From: Planctomycetota bacterium
GTDB taxonomy: Bacteria; Planctomycetota; UBA1135; JAKEFM01
Assembly (NCBI GenBank): GCA_022616055.1
Contig: JAKEFM010000091.1
Location: forward strand, 1 to 64,000
Length of the DNA stretch: 64,000 nt
Direction of reading: 5' to 3'
Numbering within the stretch: position 1 is the stretch's first letter; the number at the start of each line of letters is the position of its first letter. The notes under the pieces were generated by a model. The model did no database searches. It was given only the letters and a program-made list of their open reading frames with translations, and was not told the DNA's origin. Shown here piece after piece: positions 1 through 7,106 of this stretch. Position numbers and translations under genes: made by a program.

Positions 1-2
1 CG

Positions 3-686
3 ATGGAGGAAGCCGCGGCGAGCCTCCTCGCCCGGTACCGGGAGCCGGGCCTGTTCCGGTTCGAGACGAGGGTGAGGCGCGGGACGAACGACCTGCGCGT
101 GTCGACCTGGCTCCAGGGGGGACTCCTCCTCGAGGCCCTCGGGAAGTACCGGCTCGCCGGAGGGAAACGGCAGGTCGCGAGGGAGATGGGGGGCCTCGCG
201 CGGTTCCTCGCTCAGAACGCCCTCGACGGGCGTCGCGGCCGGCTCCACGGGTTCATCGAGGTCGATGGGGAGACCGGGCGCGTCATCGGGACCCGAGGCT
301 CGGTCCCGCCGCCGTACTCGATGTATCCGGTCGCGGGACTCCTCCGCGCGGCGGAGGCGACGGGCGATCTCTCCCTGGTCAGGGTGGCCAGGAACTGGGT
401 CGACGCGCTACGGCCGAGCCTCCCGGACTTCCGGCCGCGGTTTCCCGCGAACGGAATCTCGATCGCGCTGCGCTCTTTCCCCTTCGCGCGGGTCGGGCGC
501 CGATCGCTCAGCGCAGGACGACCTCGCCGAAGTACTCCTCCTCCCCGCGGGCGAGCCACACCCGGAGGACGCCTTTCGGCGGGATCCCCTGGAGGAGGGA
601 GGCGAGGTCCTCGGGCGTCGCGACGGCGGTCATGCCTCCGGAGCGGGGGGGGAGACCGACGCCGAGGAGGAGATCCCCGGTCTTGA
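3..686 (+). CDS. Hypothetical protein, possibly 5'-partial, 3' end doubtful
   Basis: No function recognised. Residues 1 to about 155 look genuinely coding, with helix-rich text such as STWLQGGLLLEALGKY and YPVAGLLRAAEATGD that resembles the repeated hairpins of alpha/alpha-toroid enzymes (sugar hydrolase or terpene cyclase folds). That resemblance is only an impression. The ATG lies at base 3, so the true start may be upstream of the window. From about residue 160 the translation turns into Arg/Pro/Gly-rich text exactly where the frame runs antisense to the htrA gene, an overlap of about 179 bases. The natural C-terminus is therefore probably lost, either by a frameshift or by a rearrangement near base 480-500. 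Confidence 0.5.
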   Translation: MEEAAASLLARYREPGLFRFETRVRRGTNDLRVSTWLQGGLLLEALGKYRLAGGKRQVAREMGGLARFLAQNALDGRRGRLHGFIEVDGETGRVIGTRGSVPPPYSMYPVAGLLRAAEATGDLSLVRVARNWVDALRPSLPDFRPRFPANGISIALRSFPFARVGRRSLSAGRPRRSTPPPRGRATPGGRLSAGSPGGGRRGPRASRRRSCLRSGGGDRRRGGDPRS

Positions 687-1878
687 AGCCGACCTTCTCG
701 GCCCGGGACTTCGGAACGAGGCCCGCGACCCGGAGCGCTCCTTCCCCGCGGGCGCGGATCGGCTCGACGGAGCAGCCGAGTCGCTCCCGAAGGTAGCGGT
801 TCGCGGCGGACCCGAGGATGACCGACGCCGTCCACTCCTTGTCGCCCCGCCGGAGGCGCAGCTGGATCCGCTCCCCGGCGCTGCGGGGGAGGAGGCGCTT
901 CGAGAGTTCGAGGGTGCTCGTGACGGAGGTACCCCCGGCTCCGACGACGCGGTCGCCCGCCTCGATCCCGGCGAGGGCGGCGGGCCCGCCGGGCTCGACG
1001 GAGGCGACCGTCGTCCCCTCCCCCTCCTCGAACTTCATCCCGAGCCAGAACCGGGTCGAGCGGTCGAGGTCGAAGAGGTTCCTGTGGAGGATGTCGAGGA
1101 CGCGGTCGACGGGGATCGCGAAGCCGATCCCCTGCGCCTGGGGGAGGATCGCGGTGTTGATGCCGATCAGCTCGCCCCGGAGATTGAGGAGGGGCCCGCC
1201 GGAGTTGCCGGGGTTGATCGCGGCGTCGGTCTGGAGGAGGCCGCGATAGCTCCTCCCCTCGGCCGGCAGGTGCAGCTCCCGGTCGACGGCGGAGAGGATC
1301 CCGGCGGAGACCGTGCTGGCGTGGGCGTTCAGCCCCTCCCCGAGGGCGTTGCCGATGGCGACCACCGTCTCGCCGATCAGGAGGTCGTCGGAGCGGCCGA
1401 GTCGGACGGCGTGGAAGGGCTGCGGCCCGTCGATCTTCAGGAGCGCCAGGTCGTTCTCGCGGTCGACGCCGACCGCCGTCGCGGAGTGCTCCCGCGGATC
1501 GTCCTGCCGGTCGAACCGGACGACGATCCGGGCCGCTCCGCGCACGACGTGCTCGTTCGTGACGATGTAGCCCATCGGGTCGATCACGACGCCGGACCCC
1601 TCGAGGTGGTCGGCCTCCTCCATCGTCCGGCCGCGGGGAAACCAACCCCAGTCGGCGATCGTCCGTTCCACCGTCCGCGTCGTCCGGATGTGGACGACGG
1701 CGGGGCGGGCGGCGAGGACGACGCGGACGACGGGCGTCGCCCGCTCCCCCTCGCCCGGGTCGCCGTCCTGATCCCCCTGCGCCGGTCGCGAGTCGGGAGC
1801 CCTCGTGTCCCCCGGCGGGAGCGCGAAGAAGAAGAGCGAGGGGACGAGTGCGCGGGCGATCCCGAGGCCCAGATACAT
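508..1878 (-). CDS. HtrA/DegP-like secreted serine protease with two PDZ domains
   Basis: Family S1C protease acting on misfolded or unassembled envelope proteins. From the chosen start (456 aa) it has a hydrophobic N-terminus (MYLGLGIARALVPSLFFFA) that looks like a signal peptide or anchor. A chymotrypsin-like domain follows with the triad His110 (TNEHVV), Asp143 (ENDLALL) and Ser226 (NPGNSGGPLL). The first PDZ domain covers about residues 270-350. A second, weaker PDZ covers about 365-450 (VGFKTGDLLLGV). The frame stays open to 2043, but the extra 55 residues are Arg/His-rich and would bury the signal peptide, so the ATG at 1878 is preferred; no strong ribosome site decides this. It is convergent with the damaged gene at the window start. 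Confidence 0.88.
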   Translation of the reverse strand: MYLGLGIARALVPSLFFFALPPGDTRAPDSRPAQGDQDGDPGEGERATPVVRVVLAARPAVVHIRTTRTVERTIADWGWFPRGRTMEEADHLEGSGVVIDPMGYIVTNEHVVRGAARIVVRFDRQDDPREHSATAVGVDRENDLALLKIDGPQPFHAVRLGRSDDLLIGETVVAIGNALGEGLNAHASTVSAGILSAVDRELHLPAEGRSYRGLLQTDAAINPGNSGGPLLNLRGELIGINTAILPQAQGIGFAIPVDRVLDILHRNLFDLDRSTRFWLGMKFEEGEGTTVASVEPGGPAALAGIEAGDRVVGAGGTSVTSTLELSKRLLPRSAGERIQLRLRRGDKEWTASVILGSAANRYLRERLGCSVEPIRARGEGALRVAGLVPKSRAEKVGFKTGDLLLGVGLPPRSGGMTAVATPEDLASLLQGIPPKGVLRVWLARGEEEYFGEVVLR

Positions 1879-2239
1879 GTAGGGGGAGGAGAGGGGCGTC
1901 GACCGGCATGGTACGGCCCGGAGCCCTTCCCGGTTGGTCCGCCGGAGCCGATGCCAGGATCGGGGGTGGAGGTCGTCGGCTTGCGAATGCCGGCGGCGGT
2001 CGCTGGCGGGTGCGGTCACGTGCGGGACGACGGGGCGTCGCATGTCGAGCGCCGCGGTTGCCGCCGCGTCCGCCTCGAACCCGCCGCGGGGTGGCCGCGA
2101 TCCCAGGCGACCGGACGGGCGCGAACCCTCACGGGAGTGCCCCCAGATCGAGCTGTTCGCAGCGTGAAGAGCGACCCTTTTCCGTGCAGCCCGCCAGACA
2201 TAAGCCGAGACTCCGCTGGATCTTGCATAGGTACGGAAT
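1879..2239. other. Intergenic, no supported gene
   Basis: Between the htrA start and the palindrome array the frames are open only because of high GC. Their translations are Arg/Gly/Pro-rich with no recognisable domain. The htrA promoter should lie here, but I see no convincing -35/-10 pair. Confidence 0.5.
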
Positions 2240-2538
2240 CGATCAAGCGAGAGTGCCCCGGGGGAACTCTCGCTCGACGAGGAGTGCCCCGGGGCGAAAT
2301 CGATCGAGCGAAATGGCCATATCGCGCGATCAAGACGGTCCCGGGGACCGTTTCGCTCGAGGAATAGGGCCCTATTGCGCGCTCAATTCGGACATGATGG
2401 CCGAATCGCTCGCGCGATAGGGCCTTATTGCTCGTTCAATTCTTCCCCCAGGGAGATATCGATCGCGCGATAAGGCCTTATTGCTCGTTCAATTTCGTCT
2501 CCGTGGCGAAATCGATCGAGCGATAGGGGCCTATCGCG
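2240..2538. repeat. Tandem array of 53-bp palindromic units
   Basis: Units begin with cgatcgagcg or a close variant at 2240, 2301, 2354, 2407, 2460 and 2513. Four units (2301-2512) are exactly 53 bp. The first is 61 bp and the last is partial. Each unit contains a near-perfect palindrome centred on ggcc, such as ataaggccttat, flanked by arms like gatcgagcg and tgctcgttca. A second inverted repeat spans the unit junction (attcgg/ccgaat at 2387-2406, atttcg/cgaaat at 2493-2512). The loops differ between units while the arms stay paired, so the array could fold as a chain of about ten hairpins. It is clearly less GC-rich than its surroundings. No function is known to me. Confidence 0.85.
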
Positions 2539-2750
2539 GCCCTCGGACGAGGCTCCCGGAGGAGTCGGTGCCGGAGCGAGCGCCGGGATGGCCGGAAGAG
2601 GCGCTGGGCCGTCCCTACCTGCGCGGGTACGGTCGCTCGCTCGAAGTTCTCGACTACGGACCCGTCGGGGCGTCCCAGGCCTCCGCCGAGGTCCCCGACC
2701 CGAAGCCCGGGTGCGCCCACCGGCGTCCCCGGAGCAGGGAGAGCGCGCCG

Positions 2751-3023
2751 ATGCTCTTCATGGTCATCGAACGGTTTCGGTCGGGCCGAGCGCCCGACGT
2801 CTACCGACGATTCCGGGATCGGGGGCGGATGGCTCCCGAGGGGGTGCGGTACGTCTCGAGCTGGGTCGACCTCGGTTTCCAGCGCTGCTTCCAGGTGATG
2901 GAGGCGAAGGACGAGGCGCTCCTCAGGGAGTGGACCCGACACTGGGAGGACCTGGTCGAGTTCGACATCGTCCCCGTCCTGACCTCGGAGGAGGCGGCCG
3001 CGGCGATGGCGCCGAACCTGTGA
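2751..3023 (+). CDS. DUF3303 family small protein
   Basis: A 90-aa protein resembling the DUF3303 family: it opens MLFMVIERFR, continues with a GVRYVSSWVD core and closes with an aromatic helix before FDIVPVLTSEE. These are small alpha/beta dimeric-barrel-like proteins of unknown role, often annotated as superfamily relatives of antibiotic monooxygenase. The ATG at 2751 is chosen because a purine-rich site (agggag) lies about 10 bases upstream and because family proteins begin at this motif. The open frame back to 2481 runs into the palindrome array and is not protein-like. The stop codon forms the first bases of a palindromic repeat shared with 3489-3510. Confidence 0.75.
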   Translation: MLFMVIERFRSGRAPDVYRRFRDRGRMAPEGVRYVSSWVDLGFQRCFQVMEAKDEALLREWTRHWEDLVEFDIVPVLTSEEAAAAMAPNL

Positions 3024-3025
3024 GG

Positions 3026-3041
3026 CGACCCACGTGGGTCG
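3026..3041. repeat. 16-bp palindrome, copy 1
   Basis: Perfect palindrome cgacccacgtgggtcg immediately after the DUF3303 stop. The same sequence, with the same preceding tga(g/a)g context, recurs at 3494-3509. The two copies bracket the vapBC remnant. It could act as a terminator stem or a protein-binding site. Confidence 0.8.
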
Positions 3042-3100
3042 AAGGAGCGGGTGCGACCGGGGAAAGGGGTTCCCCCGTCACGCTCCAGGCCCCCCGCTCG

Positions 3101-3187
3101 TCAGACCATCTCGACTCGGGCGCGGTGCCAGCCGCCCGCCGCAGGCAGGAGGACTTCTAGGAGCGCGGAGGAATCGACGACGATCAA
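3101..3187 (-). pseudogene. VapC-like PIN toxin, truncated remnant
   Basis: Starts with TTG overlapping the end of the antitoxin gene, as in many vapBC pairs. The first residues (IVVDSSALLEVLL) are the classic N-terminal strand of a PIN-domain ribonuclease including its first catalytic Asp. The frame then diverges and stops after 28 residues, against about 130 in intact toxins. The remaining acidic residues of the PIN active site are absent, so no toxin activity is expected. I found no continuation of the domain in the other frames before the DUF3303 gene, which points to a deletion rather than a single frameshift. Confidence 0.65.
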
Positions 3188-3414
3188 TGGCGCCCTCGCT
3201 CGCCGCGAACCGCCCGGATAGGGGAGATCCGGGGCTTCACCGGGGAGCGGCTCGCGATCCGCGCGCGCAACTCCTCGACCGTCGGGCGCTCCGCCGCCCG
3301 GCGAACCTCGCGCAGGAGGTAGTCGGAGAGCGTGAGGCCCTCGAGGGCCGCGCGCGCCTTGAGCTTGCGATGCAGGTCCTCGGGGACGTGACGGATCTGG
3401 AGCATGCGGGGCAT
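3184..3414 (-). CDS. VapB/FitA-like ribbon-helix-helix antitoxin
   Basis: A 76-aa protein with an N-terminal Arc/MetJ-type fold: strand MPRMLQIRHVPEDLHRKL, then helices ARAALEGLTLSDYLLREV. This matches FitA/VapB antitoxins, which bind the operon promoter and neutralise a PIN-domain toxin through the C-terminal tail. The tail (residues 45-76) is basic and unremarkable. The partner gene immediately downstream is reduced to 28 codons, so this antitoxin is orphaned. It may persist as a simple DNA-binding protein or as an antidote to another VapC elsewhere. Confidence 0.75.
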   Translation of the reverse strand: MPRMLQIRHVPEDLHRKLKARAALEGLTLSDYLLREVRRAAERPTVEELRARIASRSPVKPRISPIRAVRGERGRH

Positions 3415-3492
3415 GGAAGAACGTTATTCGCATGTGCTGTGCACGCCCACCAGCTGAGGGAGAGACTGCGGAGATGGCGTCGGATTCGTGAA

Positions 3493-3510
3493 GCGACCCA
3501 CGTGGGTCGC
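3493..3510. repeat. 18-bp palindrome, copy 2
   Basis: Perfect palindrome gcgacccacgtgggtcgc, identical in its 16-bp core to the copy at 3026-3041 and also preceded by tga. Copies 1 and 2 lie 468 bp apart in direct orientation and flank the vapB gene with its broken toxin. Confidence 0.8.
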
Positions 3511-3558
3511 GCGAGGCTCTCGCCCCCCGGGAAGGAGCCCTCGCGCAGCCGCGCGACT

Positions 3559-4245
3559 TCAGTCGAGGTCCTCGAAGCCGCCGTGCCGGTGGGCGGACAT
3601 GACGGGGCTCCCTCGGCGGGAGTCCGATACGAAGAGGTAGCGGTCCGCCGCCTTCCGGAAGAGGAGGGCGAGCCGCTCCCCGCCGTCCTCCATGACGGAG
3701 CCAACGAGCCCGCGCGCGGCGCAGGCCTTCGCACAGGGGCACTCCTGGTACCAGCCCTCCCGCATCGGGAGGAACGCCTCGACGCGCGCGCCCGGGTCCC
3801 AGCTCGGCCGCTCCCCGAGACGCGCCGGGCGCCGGGCGGGGTCGAGGACGAACGGCCGGGCGCGCTCCGCGTCGGAGGCGAGGCCTCGAAGCTCCTCCGC
3901 GACCGCCGTCGCGTGATCCCGGATCGTCTCCGGCGTGAACCGGAAGCCGGGCCGCCCGTCGGAGCGGGGACCCGCCCAGTCGTCCGCGGGCAGCCGGACG
4001 ATCCTTCCCCTCTCCCCGATGGAGGAGCCGTTCGGGTATCCGGTGCAGGCCATCTCGTCGGTGCCGCAGGCCGTCTCGCAGGAGCAGGAGAGGTAGGCGC
4101 CCGTCTCGTCGACCGCGACGTGGCCGAGGGAGCCGACGAGCGGGGCCCTGCGGAGGGCCGCCGCCGCGTGCTCGCGGAGTCGGTCCGCCACCTTCCTGAG
4201 GTGCCGCGCCATCTCCGCCGGCTGGACGAGGAACGTCCGATCCAC
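3559..4245 (-). CDS. Unknown protein with two CxCxxxC motifs
   Basis: A 228-aa soluble protein that I do not recognise. It has two similar cysteine motifs, one near residue 53 (CSCETACGTDEMAC) and one near residue 168 (CPCAKACAARG), each followed by a short conserved-looking stretch. This suggests an internal duplication and metal or iron-sulfur binding. A central helical segment (HATAVAEELRGLASDAERAR) separates them. The N-terminus MDRTFLVQPAEMARHL has no signal peptide. An 11-residue stretch (IGERGRIVRLP) is also encoded by a short orphan fragment at 7029-7063, so a second copy may have existed nearby. It is oriented away from the arsenic operon. Confidence 0.55.
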   Translation of the reverse strand: MDRTFLVQPAEMARHLRKVADRLREHAAAALRRAPLVGSLGHVAVDETGAYLSCSCETACGTDEMACTGYPNGSSIGERGRIVRLPADDWAGPRSDGRPGFRFTPETIRDHATAVAEELRGLASDAERARPFVLDPARRPARLGERPSWDPGARVEAFLPMREGWYQECPCAKACAARGLVGSVMEDGGERLALLFRKAADRYLFVSDSRRGSPVMSAHRHGGFEDLD

Positions 4246-4591
4246 GTCGACCGCTCCGCCGCACGGAGGGCTACGCCGCCCGGTCGGCCCGACGGAGTTC
4301 GGGCGGCGGGGCGGGAGCAGGGAACGCCCGGAGACTCTCCCCCTCTCCCCGGAGGGGCTCGAAGGTGCAGCGGTCCCTCATGGCCCCCCCTCTTCGGCCG
4401 GCCGGCCCGCGGACTTTCGGAGGCCCCCGGCCCTCGGAGCCCCGATAGAAAGCTGCTTTCGACGACCGCGCTTCTATCTCCTCCCGGGCAAGCGGTTAGG
4501 CCCGCGAGCGATCGTGCACTCGGGCCCCCTCTCCACCGGTGGCGGGAAGGCCCCGGTTGCGGAGGAGCGCGCAGGGACGAAGAATGCGTCC
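4246..4591. other. Intergenic region upstream of arsR
   Basis: Divergent gap between the cysteine-motif gene and arsR. I see no convincing gene. It contains a locally AT-richer segment (about 4444-4482) with an imperfect inverted repeat, listed separately. Confidence 0.5.
4444..4478. promoter_or_regulatory. Possible ars operator (inverted repeat)
   Basis: Arms gatagaaagc (4444-4453) and gcttctatc (4470-4478) are inverted with one base missing. The segment is AT-richer than its surroundings and sits about 115 bases upstream of arsR. ArsR proteins bind imperfect inverted repeats in their own promoters, so this is a candidate site only. Confidence 0.3.
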
Positions 4592-5026
4592 ATGCGCATA
4601 TCCGCAACCGAAGCGCTCGCGGTCCGCGGCCCGGAGCCGTCCCGGGTCCTCGGGGCGTTCGCCGAGCCGACCCGATTGCGGATCGTCGCGATCCTCCTCC
4701 ACGTCGAGGAGATCTGCGGCTGCGAAGTCGAGGCGGTCCTCGGGACGACCCAGTCCCGCGCCTCCCGGCACCTCGCGACGCTCCGCGCGGCGGGGATCGT
4801 CGAGGACGAGAGGCGCGGCGCCTGGGTCTACCACCGGCTCGCCGCGCGCGCGCCTCGATGGCTGCGGACGATCCTCGAGGCGGTCCACGACGCCGTCCGG
4901 GCCGATCCGGAGGTCCGGCGGGCGCTCGACCGGCTCGAGCGACGGGGACGTTCGAGGGAATGCGACGGACTCCCCCCGAGGGGGAGGGACCGGGTCCGGT
5001 CCGCCCGCCTCACCTGCTGCGGATGA
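4592..5026 (+). CDS. arsR: ArsR/SmtB-family arsenic-responsive repressor
   Basis: A 144-aa winged-helix repressor expected to release the ars promoter on binding trivalent arsenic. The core runs from [14 protein letters not shown] through the recognition helix [17 protein letters not shown] to the wing [11 protein letters not shown]. The segment [13 protein letters not shown] places Cys42 and Cys44 where the ELCVCDL As(III) motif sits in classical ArsR. The C-terminus ends in a Cys-Cys pair (LTCCG) that could give further thiol ligands. The ATG at 4592 is chosen over the GTG at 4514 because the extra residues lie outside the fold. Its stop overlaps the aquaporin start (ATGA). Confidence 0.88.
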   Translation: MRISATEALAVRGPEPSRVLGAFAEPTRLRIVAILLHVEEICGCEVEAVLGTTQSRASRHLATLRAAGIVEDERRGAWVYHRLAARAPRWLRTILEAVHDAVRADPEVRRALDRLERRGRSRECDGLPPRGRDRVRSARLTCCG

Positions 5027-5694
5027 GAGAGAACCGCCTCTGGCAGCGGTGCCTCGCGGAGGGGATCGGCGCGGGGTTCCTTGTCTTCGCGGGCTGCGGG
5101 GCGATCGTCGTCGACGCCGTTTCGGGCGGAGGGGTCACGCCCGTCGGGATCGGCGCGACGTTCGGGCTCGTCGTCCTCGCCCTCGTCTACGCCCTCGGAC
5201 ATGTCTCCGGTGCCCACCTCAATCCGGCCGTCACGGTCGCCTTCGCGGCGTGCCGGAGGTTCCCTCGCGGAGAGGTGCTCCCGTACGTGGCCGCCCAGGC
5301 CGTGGGCGCGATCGTCGGGGCCTCGCTCCTCCGCGTGCTCTTCGGAGCCGTCGGAGGGCTCGGGGCGACCCGTCCGGCCTCGAGCGCGTGGCAGGCCCTC
5401 GGCCTCGAGGCCGCCATGACGGCCGCTCTCATGTTCGTCGTCGCGGCCGTCGCGACGGACGGTCGAGCCGTGGGCTCGATGGCCGGAGTCGCGATCGGCG
5501 CCGTCGTCGGGCTCGAGGCGATCTTCGGCGGACCGATCTCGGGCGCGTCGATGAACCCGGCCCGATCGCTCGGTCCCGCCGTCGCGGCCCTCGACGGCCG
5601 ATTCCTCTGGATCTACGTCCTCGCGCCCCTCGTCGGCGCGGTCGCCGGGGCCTTCGCCTACGAGGCGGTGCGGGTCGAGGAGCCGCGCCGGTGA
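5023..5694 (+). CDS. aqpS: MIP-family channel, likely arsenite-permeable AqpS
   Basis: A 223-aa aquaporin/glyceroporin with six membrane segments and two NPA half-helices, Asn67-Pro68-Ala69 (HLNPAVT) and Asn178-Pro179-Ala180 followed by Arg181 (MNPARS), the usual selectivity-filter arginine. Length and motifs are normal for the family. Its position between arsR and arsC matches ars operons (for example in rhizobia) where AqpS lets arsenite made by ArsC leave the cell down its gradient in place of an ArsB/Acr3 pump. No Acr3 or ArsB gene is present here. Both ends overlap neighbours by 4 bases, implying translational coupling. Confidence 0.85.
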   Translation: MRENRLWQRCLAEGIGAGFLVFAGCGAIVVDAVSGGGVTPVGIGATFGLVVLALVYALGHVSGAHLNPAVTVAFAACRRFPRGEVLPYVAAQAVGAIVGASLLRVLFGAVGGLGATRPASSAWQALGLEAAMTAALMFVVAAVATDGRAVGSMAGVAIGAVVGLEAIFGGPISGASMNPARSLGPAVAALDGRFLWIYVLAPLVGAVAGAFAYEAVRVEEPRR

Positions 5695-6143
5695 AGTCGG
5701 TCCTCTTCCTCTGCACCGGGAACTCCTGCCGCAGCCAGATGGGGGAGGGGTGGCTGCGGCGCCTCGGGGGGGACCGATTCGAAGGCGCGAGCGCGGGGAC
5801 GGAGCCGTCGGTCGTGAACCCGATGGCGATCGAGGTCATGGAGGAGGCGGGCGTCGACCTCTCGGGCCACCGCTCGAAGCACCTCCGGGAGTTCTCCGGG
5901 AGGCATTTCGACTTCGTCGTCACGGTCTGCGATCGGGCGAAGGAGTCCTGTCCGATCTTCCCGGGGGCGCCGACCCTCCTCCATTGGTCCATCCCGGACC
6001 CGGCGGCGTTCACGGGGACGGAGAAGGAGCGGCTCCGGGTGTTCCGGGACGCCCGGGACGAGATCCGGGATCGGATCCGGCAGTTCCTGGAGGATGTGGA
6101 GGGGAACCGACGCGGCGATTCCGACAGGCAGCCTCCCCGGTAG
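5691..6143 (+). CDS. arsC: Arsenate reductase, thioredoxin-coupled LMW-phosphatase type
   Basis: A 150-aa enzyme that reduces arsenate to arsenite in the cytoplasm. It begins with the low-molecular-weight phosphatase P-loop (CTGNSCRS, Cys8 to Ser15) and carries the redox pair Cys80 (VTVCDRA) and Cys87 (ESCPIFPG), the spacing of Bacillus/Staphylococcus-type ArsC. The general acid is probably Asp103 (SIPDP). The GTG start overlaps the aqpS stop (GTGA). The product arsenite is presumably exported through the upstream channel. Confidence 0.93.
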   Translation: MKSVLFLCTGNSCRSQMGEGWLRRLGGDRFEGASAGTEPSVVNPMAIEVMEEAGVDLSGHRSKHLREFSGRHFDFVVTVCDRAKESCPIFPGAPTLLHWSIPDPAAFTGTEKERLRVFRDARDEIRDRIRQFLEDVEGNRRGDSDRQPPR

Positions 6144-6158
6144 GGCTTCCGATTCAGC

Positions 6159-6485
6159 TCACCCGAGGATCTCCGGGCCGAGCCACCGGGCGGCCGCCCA
6201 GAGGGCCGTCCCCGCCGCGAAGAGCCCGATCAGGTAGGGGCGCTTCCCCGGGGGCGGAGCCGTCGTCGGGGAGCCCGGGTCGACCGCGTCCGCGGCGCGG
6301 TCGAGGACGCGCGCGATCGCGCAGGCCGCGAGCGTTCCGAAGTAGAGGAGGTGGATCCCGATCGCCCCGCCTGGATGCCCCGCCAGGGGAACCGCGAGGA
6401 CGATGAGGAGCGCGGGTCCCGCGAACAGCCAGAACGCGCGAAGCAGGCACCCGGAACGGGCGCCCTCAGGAGCGAGCTGCTCCAT
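6159..6485 (-). CDS. Small hypothetical membrane protein
   Basis: 108 aa with three predicted membrane helices: FWLFAGPALLIVLAVPLAG, an IHLLYFGTLAACAIA segment and LIGLFAAGTALWAAARWLG, separated by a short Pro-rich loop. No family is recognised. Its 3' end converges with arsC, leaving only 15 bases between the two stops. The codon pattern supports coding. Confidence 0.6.
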   Translation of the reverse strand: MEQLAPEGARSGCLLRAFWLFAGPALLIVLAVPLAGHPGGAIGIHLLYFGTLAACAIARVLDRAADAVDPGSPTTAPPPGKRPYLIGLFAAGTALWAAARWLGPEILG

Positions 6486-6560
6486 GGGTGAAGCCTCTCC
6501 GAAGAGGTCCGCGGAGACGCCGGGACCGCGAGGCGGCCCCGGCCTGAGACGACGCGCGGA

Positions 6561-6953
6561 CTAGCGGAGAGGTGGGGCGCGCGCGGGGGCCCCTCGCGGA
6601 GAGAGGGTGGATTTCCCGGGCGGCAGGGGCGAGCCGCGGAGCGGCCCGAGGACTTCGATCGAGAACGAGTAGCCGAAGGCGGCGAGGACGAGGGGGCCGG
6701 CGTTGCCGCGGACGGGGCGTGCCGTCCGGGTTTCCTCGGAGCGCGGCAGGGACCGCGCGCCGCGGAGGGAGGGACGGGCGGAGAGTTCGACCTGGAGATT
6801 CGACCGTTCGGGGCCCGAGCGCCTCGCTGCGTGAAAGCTCGGCGTCCCTCCGGGCCCGCCGGCCCAGGCAGCGCCTCCGACGACGGGCGCGCAAAGCGCC
6901 GCGATCGCGAGCAGCCTCCGTAGGGCGAGGCTCCAGCGAGTGTCGACCCGCAT
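6561..6953 (-). CDS. Hypothetical secreted protein
   Basis: About 130 aa. Starting at the internal ATG (6953), the N-terminus MRVDTRWSLALRRLLAIAA followed by a hydrophobic run ending GGAAWA resembles a Sec signal peptide. The remainder is Arg/Pro/Ser-rich with one plausible strand pair (AFGYSFSIEVLGPL). There are no recognisable domains. The longer frame back to 7001 would bury the signal. Confidence is limited because the mature part is low in complexity. Confidence 0.4.
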   Translation of the reverse strand: MRVDTRWSLALRRLLAIAALCAPVVGGAAWAGGPGGTPSFHAARRSGPERSNLQVELSARPSLRGARSLPRSEETRTARPVRGNAGPLVLAAFGYSFSIEVLGPLRGSPLPPGKSTLSPRGAPARAPPLR

Positions 6954-7028
6954 GCCGGCGTTCTCGATCGCCAGGGTACGCCTCCGGGCGCCGAGGGACA
7001 AAGCCAGGCTCCGCTCCTTTCGTCCCCT

Positions 7029-7063
7029 GGCAGACGTACGATCCGCCCCCTCTCGCCGATCCG
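7029..7063 (-). pseudogene. Orphan fragment similar to the gene at 3559-4245
   Basis: On the minus strand this encodes RIGERGRIVRLP, identical over 11 residues to part of the cysteine-motif protein. At DNA level 27 of 32 bases match 3989-4020. The flanks do not match, and no start or stop fits a gene. It is either a relic of a paralogue or coincidence. Confidence 0.35.
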
Positions 7064-7106
7064 GACACGCGCGATCCGATCGTGCCGTTTCCGGGACCGA
7101 TCCGGT

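Noticed and set aside
265-2367. 700-codon open frame on the plus strand
   Set aside because: Antisense to htrA, where the HtrA triad and PDZ domains are unmistakable on the other strand.
2240-2540. CRISPR array
   Set aside because: The period is regular, but the whole 53-bp unit is conserved and palindromic. There are no unique spacers of constant length and no cas genes nearby.
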